From positions 1 to 6,146 of the forward strand of contig JACMNZ010000044.1 in assembly GCA_014378285.1 (NCBI GenBank): a DNA stretch of 6,146 bases, given 5' to 3'. The notes beneath the pieces are model-generated. The model was given only the letters and a program-made list of their open reading frames with translations, had not been told where the DNA came from and did not search any database. Shown one piece after another: positions 1 through 5,149 of this stretch (position 1 is the stretch's first letter; every line of letters begins with the position of its first letter). The stretch comes from Pseudopedobacter sp. Lineage in GTDB: Bacteria > Bacteroidota > Bacteroidia > Sphingobacteriales > Sphingobacteriaceae. The position numbers and the translations under genes were made by a program.

Positions 1-68
1 GGAATTTTAGATGGTGGTATAAATGGCGTCATGGTTACACAAAATTTTACCAATTAAAATATTCATAG
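1..68 (+). other. Possible 3' end of an upstream plus-strand gene, frame unresolved
   Basis: Two plus-strand frames are open from the window edge. One starts at base 1, ends in LDGGINGVMVTQNFTN and stops with TAA at 55-57. The other starts at base 3, ends in WRHGYTKFYQLKYS and stops with TAG at 66-68. Both tails are short enough to be open by chance in AT-rich DNA, and neither resembles a family I recognise. If one is real, it is the tail of a gene lying mostly outside the window and would be the next gene upstream of the patatin in the same direction, 36-47 bases away. Confidence 0.2.
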
Positions 69-104
69 ATTAACAAATTTATATTTTATCACTACTTTAG
101 AAAA

Positions 105-1121
105 ATGAATACCATTTTATCTATTGATGGCGGTGGAATTAAAGGAATTATCCCGGGGATGGTTTTGGTGGAGATGGAAAAACGTTTAAAAGAAAGAACC
201 GGAAATCCTGAAGCTTACATTGGAGAATATTTTGATTTTTTTGCTGGCACTAGCACCGGTGGCATCTTAACTTGTTTGTTGCTTTGCCCCTCCAAAGAAA
301 ATCCTAAAAAGCCCAGATTTTCCGCTCAAGAAGCTTTAAATCTATATATAGATAACGGTTCTAAAATATTTTCTACTAAAGGCATAAAAAGGTTTTTTGC
401 TGATATTGGCTGGACCAGTGAAAAATACAATGCTAACGTATTGGAGAAAATATTATCAGACTATTTTGGCAATGTTAAACTTAGTCAGCTGATAAAACCT
501 TGTATAATTACTGCTTACAACATCGAACTAAGAAAAGCACATTTTTTCAGACAAAAAGTAGCAGAAACTCGTGGCGATAGTCGTGATTTTTACGTGAGAG
601 ATGTTTGTAGGGCAACTTCTGCAGCACCAACCTACTTTAGCGTGGCAGAAATTCATTCTTTAGCTGGTGTAAGATATCCTTTACTAGACGGTGGAATATT
701 TGCCACAAACCCGTCATTGAGTGCTTTTGTAGAAATTAAAAAAAATCCAGAGGAATTGATACCAACCGATGTTTACATATTATCTTTAGGTACTGGTGCT
801 TCTAAAAAATCTTATGATAGCGATGAATTAAAGGATACGAAGGCGCTTTTTGTAGTTCCTGCTTTACTTGATATGATGATGAGCGGAGCTACAGAAACTA
901 GTCATTTTTACATGAAACAAATTTTTAGTTTTTTAGGAATTCCTGATCATTATTTAAGGATAGAACCTAGAAATTTGCAAAGCGTAGATGAAAAACTGGA
1001 TGCCGCATCTCCTAAAAACATTAGTAAATTAATTGCCTTGGCAGATAGGATGATTAGCGAACAAACGTTAGTAATAGATCTAGTGATAGACAATCTCATC
1101 AAAATAAAACAGAAGAATTAA
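105..1121 (+). CDS. Patatin-like phospholipase (CapV-like lipid acyl hydrolase)
   Basis: Predicted serine lipid hydrolase that cleaves fatty acids from phospholipids or related acyl lipids using a Ser-Asp dyad. Everything expected of a patatin domain is visible. An oxyanion-hole loop DGGGIKG lies at residues 8-14, the nucleophile elbow GTSTGG puts Ser50 in a GxSxG motif, a conserved RATSAAPTYF block sits at 169-178, and the catalytic Asp195 is in DGGIFATNP. At 338 residues it has the length of a single-domain patatin, similar to plant patatins and the CBASS effector CapV. There is no signal peptide or membrane segment, so it should be cytosolic and act on the inner leaflet or on storage lipid. 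The ATG at 105 places the DGGG motif 7 residues in, normal for the family. The stop is one base before the next gene's ATG, so the two are probably co-transcribed. No cyclase (CD-NTase) gene is present, so a CBASS role is not supported here. Confidence 0.93.
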   Translation: MNTILSIDGGGIKGIIPGMVLVEMEKRLKERTGNPEAYIGEYFDFFAGTSTGGILTCLLLCPSKENPKKPRFSAQEALNLYIDNGSKIFSTKGIKRFFADIGWTSEKYNANVLEKILSDYFGNVKLSQLIKPCIITAYNIELRKAHFFRQKVAETRGDSRDFYVRDVCRATSAAPTYFSVAEIHSLAGVRYPLLDGGIFATNPSLSAFVEIKKNPEELIPTDVYILSLGTGASKKSYDSDELKDTKALFVVPALLDMMMSGATETSHFYMKQIFSFLGIPDHYLRIEPRNLQSVDEKLDAASPKNISKLIALADRMISEQTLVIDLVIDNLIKIKQKN

Positions 1122-1122
1122 A

Positions 1123-1815
1123 ATGAAACCAGATATATACGGCGATTTTTTAAAAGATTATCAAGCTGGAAATCATGATTTAGAAGTGCTTTTGAATAAC
1201 AATTACACCCTTTCAGAAGATTTCCCTGTGGATGCTTTTTTTAGGGAAGATGAAGATTTAAACGACATTGAAGTATTTGCACTAAACCTTTGCGAAGGAG
1301 AAATTTTGGATATTGGTGCAGGAGCAGGAGTTCATAGTTTAATTTTACAAAGAAACAATTTTGATGTTACAGCCCTAGAAATCTCTGCCGGGGCCTGTGA
1401 AGTCATGAAACAAAGAGGTTTAAAAAAAATAATTAACGCTAATGTGATGGATTATGAAGAAAAAAAATATGATACACTTTTAATGATGATGAACGGAATT
1501 GGTTTTTGTGGCTATGTAGATGAGCTTAAAAACTTCCTGATCCACGCAAAAAATTTGCTTAAACCTAACGGACAAATTGTATTTGATTCCTCAGACGTTT
1601 CCTATTTATACGAAGATGAGCAAGCAGAAACGGATAGTTATTATGGTGAAATTGATTATCAGTATGAATATAAAGGAGAAAGCGGCGAATGGTTTTCTTG
1701 GCTTTATGCCGATGAAGGTTTAATGGCAGACTTAGCGAGAGAATGTGGATATCAGCTGCAAATTATGTTTAGGGATGATGATAATGCTTATTTAGGAAAA
1801 CTTACTTTGCTTTAA
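1123..1815 (+). CDS. Class I SAM-dependent methyltransferase, substrate unknown
   Basis: Predicted Rossmann-fold methyltransferase of 230 residues. Motif I, the SAM-binding glycine loop, is ILDIGAGAGVHSL at 61-73. The acidic residue that contacts the SAM ribose at the end of strand 2 is probably Glu86 in TALEIS. A post-motif segment MMMNGIGFCG (121-130) and the strand LLKPNGQIVFDSSD (145-158) follow. The N-terminal YGDFLKDYQAG segment, the VMKQRG helix and the MNGIG signature match, from memory, a widespread uncharacterised family annotated only as class I methyltransferase. No membrane segment or nucleic-acid-binding domain is visible, so a small molecule, lipid or protein substrate all remain possible. 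It starts one base after the patatin stop, implying translational coupling, and ends 9 bp from the opposing glucosidase gene. Fold assignment is firm; function is not. Confidence 0.88.
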   Translation: MKPDIYGDFLKDYQAGNHDLEVLLNNNYTLSEDFPVDAFFREDEDLNDIEVFALNLCEGEILDIGAGAGVHSLILQRNNFDVTALEISAGACEVMKQRGLKKIINANVMDYEEKKYDTLLMMMNGIGFCGYVDELKNFLIHAKNLLKPNGQIVFDSSDVSYLYEDEQAETDSYYGEIDYQYEYKGESGEWFSWLYADEGLMADLARECGYQLQIMFRDDDNAYLGKLTLL

Positions 1816-1824
1816 AAGAATTAA

Positions 1825-3183
1825 TTATTTCAAGAAATCTGCATACCATTTACCTGATTTTTTAATCGTTCTTTTTTGAGATTCAAAATCTATATGAATC
1901 AGTCCAAAGCGTGGATGATAACCTTCTGCCCATTCAAAGTTATCTGTCAAGGTCCAAACAAAATAACCATCAATTTTTAAGCCTTCTTTTTTAGCCCTTA
2001 GAGCTTGTGCTAAATTATCCTGAATGTATTTTTTCCGTTTATCATCGTTAATTTCTTCATTTATGATTTCATCCGGAAAAGCAGCACCATTTTCGGTTAT
2101 CATTAATTTTTTTATTTGAGGATATTGATTGTATTGTTTAATCATTTGATACATCGCTTCTGGATAAACCTCCCATTTCATATCAGTAAGCGGCACATTT
2201 CTATTTTCTGCTTTCTCTAAGGATGCTTTTACATAAGGAATAAGCCAAGAATTTTTGATGATTTCGCGAGTGTAATTCTGCACTCCAATAAAATCGAAAT
2301 CAAAAACCATATTTTTTTCATCTTCCGGAAGGCTTATTTTTTTTATGCTTTTTAAAACTGGTAATTCTTCAACGGGATAACCCAAACCCAACAATGGCTC
2401 AATATATAAACGATTTAACAGTGCATCTACTCTCTTCACCGCTTTTCTATCTCTTTCCAAATTTCGGTGTGGCTCTAAATATGAACAAGAAAATGTGGTT
2501 CCAATATTTGCTGCGGGAATAATTTCTCGCAATTTTCTTGCTCCAGTTGCAATTGCAAGTGTTGTATAATGGATAGCCGGAAGAAAGTTTTTCATCCCTC
2601 TCCTACCCGGGGCATGTAATCCTAAAAAATAACCTGCTCCGGTAAACACAACTGGCTCGTTCATTACCATCCAGTTATTTACTTTATCGCCAAAGTTTTT
2701 GGCACAAACGGCTACAAATTCTTCAAACCAAGTAATTACTTCCCTGTTTGTCCAACCTCCTTTTTTCTCAAGTTCATGCGGTAAATCCCAATGATAAAGA
2801 GTTATCCAAGGTTCAATTTCTTGAGATAAACAATAATCAATAACCTTATTATAAAAGTCAATTCCAGCTGGATTAGTTTCTCCAGTTCCGCTAGGTAATA
2901 TCCTAGACCAAGAGATAGAAAATCTAAAATTCGGGATATTCAGCTTTTTTATTAAATCGATATCCTCTTTATATCGATTATAAAAATCAGTAGCGGTGTT
3001 ACCATTATGGCTATCTTTTATTTTTCCTTTTTTGTTGGTAAAAGCATCCCAAATGGATAATCCTTTACCATCAGCATCATGTGCACCTTCAATTTGATAA
3101 GCAGCAACAGAAACTCCCCATTTAAAATCGGGACCAAAATCTTCTTTTGAGAAATGAGGTGAGGAAAGTTTAGCGTCGGTCAT
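1825..3183 (-). CDS. Family GH1 beta-glucosidase (beta-glycosidase)
   Basis: Retaining beta-glycosidase of glycoside hydrolase family 1, 452 residues, the usual single (beta/alpha)8-barrel length. Visible active-site elements are Gln30 in AAYQIEGA, His131-Trp132 in YHWDLP, the acid/base Glu176 in MNEP, Tyr304 in VQNYTR, the nucleophile Glu364 in ITENGAAF, and Trp410, Glu417 and Trp418 in the WTLTDNFEWAEGY block. Glu417 and Trp418 are the pair that binds the non-reducing sugar hydroxyls in beta-glucosidases, rather than the Ser/Lys/Tyr set of 6-phospho-beta-glucosidases. Unphosphorylated beta-glucosides or related oligosaccharides are therefore the likely substrates. No signal peptide is seen, so it should act in the cytoplasm after uptake. 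The start ATG at 3183 gives about 20 residues before the conserved FKWGVSVAAYQIEGA segment and is the only suitable Met. The gene stands alone, with no transporter or SusCD genes beside it. An inverted repeat lies directly upstream of the start. Confidence 0.97.
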   Translation of the reverse strand: MTDAKLSSPHFSKEDFGPDFKWGVSVAAYQIEGAHDADGKGLSIWDAFTNKKGKIKDSHNGNTATDFYNRYKEDIDLIKKLNIPNFRFSISWSRILPSGTGETNPAGIDFYNKVIDYCLSQEIEPWITLYHWDLPHELEKKGGWTNREVITWFEEFVAVCAKNFGDKVNNWMVMNEPVVFTGAGYFLGLHAPGRRGMKNFLPAIHYTTLAIATGARKLREIIPAANIGTTFSCSYLEPHRNLERDRKAVKRVDALLNRLYIEPLLGLGYPVEELPVLKSIKKISLPEDEKNMVFDFDFIGVQNYTREIIKNSWLIPYVKASLEKAENRNVPLTDMKWEVYPEAMYQMIKQYNQYPQIKKLMITENGAAFPDEIINEEINDDKRKKYIQDNLAQALRAKKEGLKIDGYFVWTLTDNFEWAEGYHPRFGLIHIDFESQKRTIKKSGKWYADFLK

Positions 3184-3188
3184 TTAAA

Positions 3189-3210
3189 GCAAGCAATTAT
3201 AAAAGCTTGC
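3189..3210. promoter_or_regulatory. Inverted repeat just upstream of the GH1 start, candidate operator or RNA hairpin
   Basis: The 22-bp sequence has perfect 6-bp arms, GCAAGC and GCTTGC, separated by 10 AT-only bases (3195-3204). Its near edge is only 5 bp from the GH1 start codon. It overlaps the -7-like box of the promoter proposed here. As DNA it could be an operator for a dimeric regulator; as RNA it could mask the ribosome binding region. Six-bp arms can occur by chance, so this is tentative. Confidence 0.35.
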
Positions 3211-3239
3211 AAAATACATGGAATTTAATTTTTATCAAA
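3210..3239 (-). promoter_or_regulatory. Candidate Bacteroidota-type promoter for the GH1 gene
   Basis: On the minus strand, TTTG (3239-3236) is followed after 19 bases by TATTTTG (3216-3210). This resembles the Bacteroidota housekeeping promoter, TTG around -33 and TAnnTTTG around -7. The spacing is right, but the -7 box is one T short of consensus. Transcription would begin near 3203, leaving a leader of about 20 bases before the ATG at 3183. Confidence 0.25.
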
Positions 3240-3241
3240 TC

Positions 3242-3331
3242 TTAATGAGAGAATAAAGCTCTCATTCTGTTCAAAAACAAAACTTCTTTAATTTGATTGA
3301 TAGATTTTCTGATGAATTGTAATACTTTCAT
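3242..3331 (-). CDS. Possible small cationic amphipathic peptide, 29 residues
   Basis: An ATG at 3331 opens 29 codons ending in TAA at 3244-3242. An AAGGA Shine-Dalgarno-like sequence (3343-3339) sits 7 bases before the ATG, better than for most other genes here. The peptide begins MKVLQFIRKS and ends RMRALFSH. It has three Lys, three Arg and one His against a single Glu. Leu4, Ile7, Ile11, Ile14, Val18 and Leu21 follow the 3-4 spacing of one hydrophobic helix face. I recognise no family. It could be a membrane-active peptide such as a small toxin, a leader peptide for the GH1 gene 58 bases downstream on the same strand, or a chance ORF. Its last codons lie within an 8-bp inverted repeat. The case rests on start context and amphipathicity only. 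Confidence 0.4.
   Translation of the reverse strand: MKVLQFIRKSINQIKEVLFLNRMRALFSH
3244..3266. repeat. 8-bp perfect inverted repeat at the end of the small ORF
   Basis: AATGAGAG (3244-3251) and CTCTCATT (3259-3266) are exact reverse complements around a 7-base AT-rich loop. The repeat covers the last seven codons of the small ORF, just before its TAA. Neither side has a clear T-run, so it is not a typical intrinsic terminator. It could be an attenuator-like or mRNA-stabilising hairpin, or a protein-binding site. Confidence 0.4.
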
Positions 3332-3359
3332 TTTCTTATCCTTTTTGTAAAGATAAGAT

Positions 3360-3378
3360 GCTAATGTGAAGCTAATGT
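3360..3378. repeat. Short direct repeat GCTAATGT x2 upstream of the small ORF
   Basis: GCTAATGT occurs at 3360-3367 and again at 3371-3378, a repeat period of 11 bp, or about one helical turn. It lies 29 bp upstream of the small ORF's start codon on the minus strand, where a regulator site could sit. Two copies of an 8-mer in AT-rich DNA are weak evidence alone. Confidence 0.25.
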
Positions 3379-3401
3379 TTAGTTTATGAGAAGTTACTGA
3401 T

Positions 3402-3593
3402 AACCTGAGTAGATTATTAAATGTACGTCTTTATTAATTTGAGCATCGTTTGAGATCAGATTATAGCGTTAACGATAGAAATGGCAGCTTTTTTTGCTCT
3501 TACCATTACGCAAATAACAAAAAAACTACAATGGATAGCGTGTAAAAACGCCCAAATCAAAATTTAATAAACATTAACAATCAAACTCAGGTT
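3402..3593. mobile_element. Possible MITE-like element with imperfect terminal inverted repeats
   Basis: A 192-bp non-coding stretch begins AACCTGAGT (3402-3410) and ends with its exact reverse complement ACTCAGGTT (3585-3593). Similarity continues inward for about 23 bases with small gaps: GATT, TTAA and TGT blocks occur in the same order at both ends, giving about 20 matching columns of 24. The trinucleotide GAT flanks both outer edges (3399-3401 and 3594-3596) and could be a target-site duplication. The inside has no convincing gene; a 28-codon plus-strand ORF at 3481-3567 has no support. The right end lies 4 bp from the stop codon of the HepT-like gene. A non-autonomous element is one reading. 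A large degenerate regulatory hairpin or chance AT-rich similarity are the others. Confidence 0.3.
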
Positions 3594-3600
3594 GATAATA

Positions 3601-3945
3601 TTATTTAGCTAATTTTATTAGATGCAATATATCTATTTGTAACTCTGGCAGACGGAATTTTATAGTATCCCATAAAATTTGATCATTAACTCCAAAATAC
3701 TCATGTATAATAAAATTTCTAAAATCTTTTAAGATTCTCCATTCTACCTGTTGATTTATTTTTTTGAAATCCTCAGAAATACGCGAAGACGCTTCTCCAA
3801 TAATCTCAAAATTTCTTTCTACAGCGTCCTTAGTTTTAGAGTCAGATTCATATTCTTCAAAAGTTAAATACTTAGTATATTCTAAGATTTTCTCTATTGA
3901 TAAATTTATGTCTTCTAAGAGAAATTGAACATCACGATTAGACAT
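3601..3945 (-). CDS. hepT: HepT-like HEPN (DUF86) toxin of a HepT-MntA module
   Basis: Predicted HEPN-fold protein of 114 residues, the normal size for HepT/DUF86. The diagnostic RX4HXY motif is intact as RNFIIHEY, giving Arg76, His81 and Tyr83. In the family, Arg and His form the RNase active site of the HEPN dimer, and the Tyr is the residue that the MntA partner modifies with AMP. Other family marks are the N-terminal helix FLLEDINLSIEKI and the NFEIIGEA segment at 45-52. The protein should be an all-helical cytosolic RNA-cleaving toxin, held inactive by the gene product encoded just upstream. Its ATG at 3945 lies inside the end of the antitoxin gene, with 8 bases of overlap, indicating coupled translation. 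The active-site motif shows no sign of decay. Confidence 0.92.
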   Translation of the reverse strand: MSNRDVQFLLEDINLSIEKILEYTKYLTFEEYESDSKTKDAVERNFEIIGEASSRISEDFKKINQQVEWRILKDFRNFIIHEYFGVNDQILWDTIKFRLPELQIDILHLIKLAK

Positions 3946-4234
3946 GTATTAAGTTTTTTTCTATAAAAGGAAGATATTTTTGTTTTACGCCACCTCTAGA
4001 CACTAAATCAATTTTGTGTTTGAATGAATCCTCCAATTCATGAGCTAATTTTATGTATTCAAAACCATCTATATTTTTGCTAAAATCAACAAAAATATCG
4101 ATGTCACTTTTATTTGTAAAAGTTCCATTTGCGAAAGAACCAAATAGTCCAAGTTCAGAAATTGGATATTTTTTTTGCAGCAACGGTTTTAGTTGTGATA
4201 ATTGATAAATTATTTTTTGAGTATCGTAAACCAT
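3938..4234 (-). CDS. mntA: MntA-like minimal nucleotidyltransferase antitoxin
   Basis: Predicted small nucleotidyltransferase of the polymerase-beta superfamily, the antitoxin half of HepT-MntA. It transfers AMP from ATP to the toxin's conserved Tyr. The family signature GSX10DXD is complete. Counting from the ATG chosen here, it runs from GSFANG at 32-37 to SDIDIF at 43-48, with metal-binding Asp44 and Asp46. A third acidic residue, Asp76 in HKIDLVS, fits the expected later strand. I chose the ATG at 4234, giving 98 residues; a TTG two codons upstream at 4240 would add only Met-Ile and seems less likely. The antitoxin comes first and overlaps the toxin by 8 bases, the common order for this system. 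The gap to the epimerase gene upstream is about 43 bp with no visible terminator, so readthrough from that operon is possible. Confidence 0.92.
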   Translation of the reverse strand: MVYDTQKIIYQLSQLKPLLQKKYPISELGLFGSFANGTFTNKSDIDIFVDFSKNIDGFEYIKLAHELEDSFKHKIDLVSRGGVKQKYLPFIEKNLIHV

Positions 4235-4277
4235 AATCAAATCATTAAGTTTTTAGCTAATAATCTAGAATTCTTAT

Positions 4278-5144
4278 CTAAACCGATATACAAAACATAC
4301 TTTCAAAGACATGTCCTTTTTCAACACTTTGAATTCCTTCTTTTTGTATAATATCTTTAAATTCTCCCTCAGTATCAGAACAACCTAACCAAGGCACAAT
4401 GCAGATAAAAGGTGCTTCTGCTTTAGTCCATAGCCCTAAATAATTAAAATGAGGGAACTCTACCTTAATTGTTTTGGTGCTAAATTTACTTTTCAAGGTA
4501 ACTACTCTAGATTTAATATCCTTAAAAACTAAGGCATCTTGATCAAATAAAGCTTTTGTTAACTTTAATTCTTGTTTTACCGTTGGGATTTCTGTGGTTA
4601 TGCCATTAAACAATCCATCCTCTGATATTTGATGAGCAATCAGTTTATCATCATACTGAAATTCTATGCTATAATCTTCAAAATTTTCTCCTTTTACCAA
4701 TGGTACATTAAAAGCAGGATGGGCACCAACAGAAAAATAAACCGTTTTATCATCCATATTGATGACTTTATACAAGGTTTCTAAAGTTCTTCCCTTTAAA
4801 AAATAGATAACCTGAAACTCAAATTTATAAGGATATACTTTTAAGAATTCATCATCGTATCTAATCTCAAAAATTGCTTGTTGTGGTGCAGCTTCAATTT
4901 TCCTGAACATAGAAGTGCGGGCAAAACCATGACGATTTAGATGATATTTCTCATCATCAACCATCAAAGTATTGTCTTTTAAAGCACCAACTATCGGAAA
5001 AAGATGCGGAGCATTGTAACCCCAAATATTGGGGCTACCACTCCAAATATATTCTGTATGATCGCTTTTATCAATTAAAGAAATGATTTCTGCACCTTTA
5101 GGATTGATGGTGACTTTTAATTCTTCGTTCTCTAAAACAATCAT
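4278..5144 (-). CDS. Aldose 1-epimerase family protein (LacX/YeaD-like), possibly inactive
   Basis: Predicted mutarotase-fold protein of 288 residues that would interconvert alpha and beta anomers of a hexose. The LacX-type family is shown by NAPHLFPIVGAL (44-55), RHGFAR (71-76, with His72), VGAHPAFNVPL (139-149, with His142) and the C-terminal LWTKAEAPFICIVPWLG region (238-254). His72 and His142 correspond to the substrate-binding and catalytic histidines. From memory, the family's general-base Glu lies in a CIEPW motif. Here that position is Val250, encoded GTG at 4397-4395, one base away from GAG. Unless the base is supplied elsewhere, the enzyme may be catalytically weak or a sugar-binding protein. 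No signal peptide is present, so it is cytoplasmic. The ATG at 5144 is 5 bp after the upstream exonuclease stop, implying a shared transcript. Confidence 0.9.
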   Translation of the reverse strand: MIVLENEELKVTINPKGAEIISLIDKSDHTEYIWSGSPNIWGYNAPHLFPIVGALKDNTLMVDDEKYHLNRHGFARTSMFRKIEAAPQQAIFEIRYDDEFLKVYPYKFEFQVIYFLKGRTLETLYKVINMDDKTVYFSVGAHPAFNVPLVKGENFEDYSIEFQYDDKLIAHQISEDGLFNGITTEIPTVKQELKLTKALFDQDALVFKDIKSRVVTLKSKFSTKTIKVEFPHFNYLGLWTKAEAPFICIVPWLGCSDTEGEFKDIIQKEGIQSVEKGHVFESMFCISV

Positions 5145-5149
5145 AATAT

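Noticed and set aside
8..66. A 19-codon minus-strand ORF beginning MNILIGK opposite the left edge
   Set aside because: Short, no ribosome binding site, and overlaps the possible end of an upstream plus-strand gene; no coding signal.
74..81. Exact TAnnTTTG match (TAAATTTG) on the minus strand upstream of the patatin
   Set aside because: No TTG at the matching -33 distance and no supported minus-strand gene for it to drive; the motif is common in AT-rich DNA.
105..1121. Patatin as the effector of a CBASS anti-phage system
   Set aside because: No CD-NTase cyclase or accessory Cap genes in the window; the visible neighbours are a methyltransferase and a glucosidase, and similar stand-alone patatins are common.
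1828..1839. ATTTC-AA-GAAAT palindrome near the convergent gene ends
   Set aside because: Five AT-rich pairs around a 2-base loop and located inside the GH1 coding end; too weak to be a terminator.
3514..3551. Minus-strand GCGT/ACGC stem followed after a gap by a run of seven T's, considered as a terminator for the toxin operon
   Set aside because: The stem is only 4 bp and the T-run lies too far from it for an intrinsic terminator.
3481..3567. A 28-codon plus-strand ORF beginning MAAFFALTIT inside the candidate MITE
   Set aside because: No ribosome binding site, no recognisable family, and the length is expected by chance in AT-rich DNA.
4238..4240. TTG at 4240 as the start of the MntA-like gene
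   Set aside because: It adds only two residues before an ATG at 4234 and has no better ribosome binding site.
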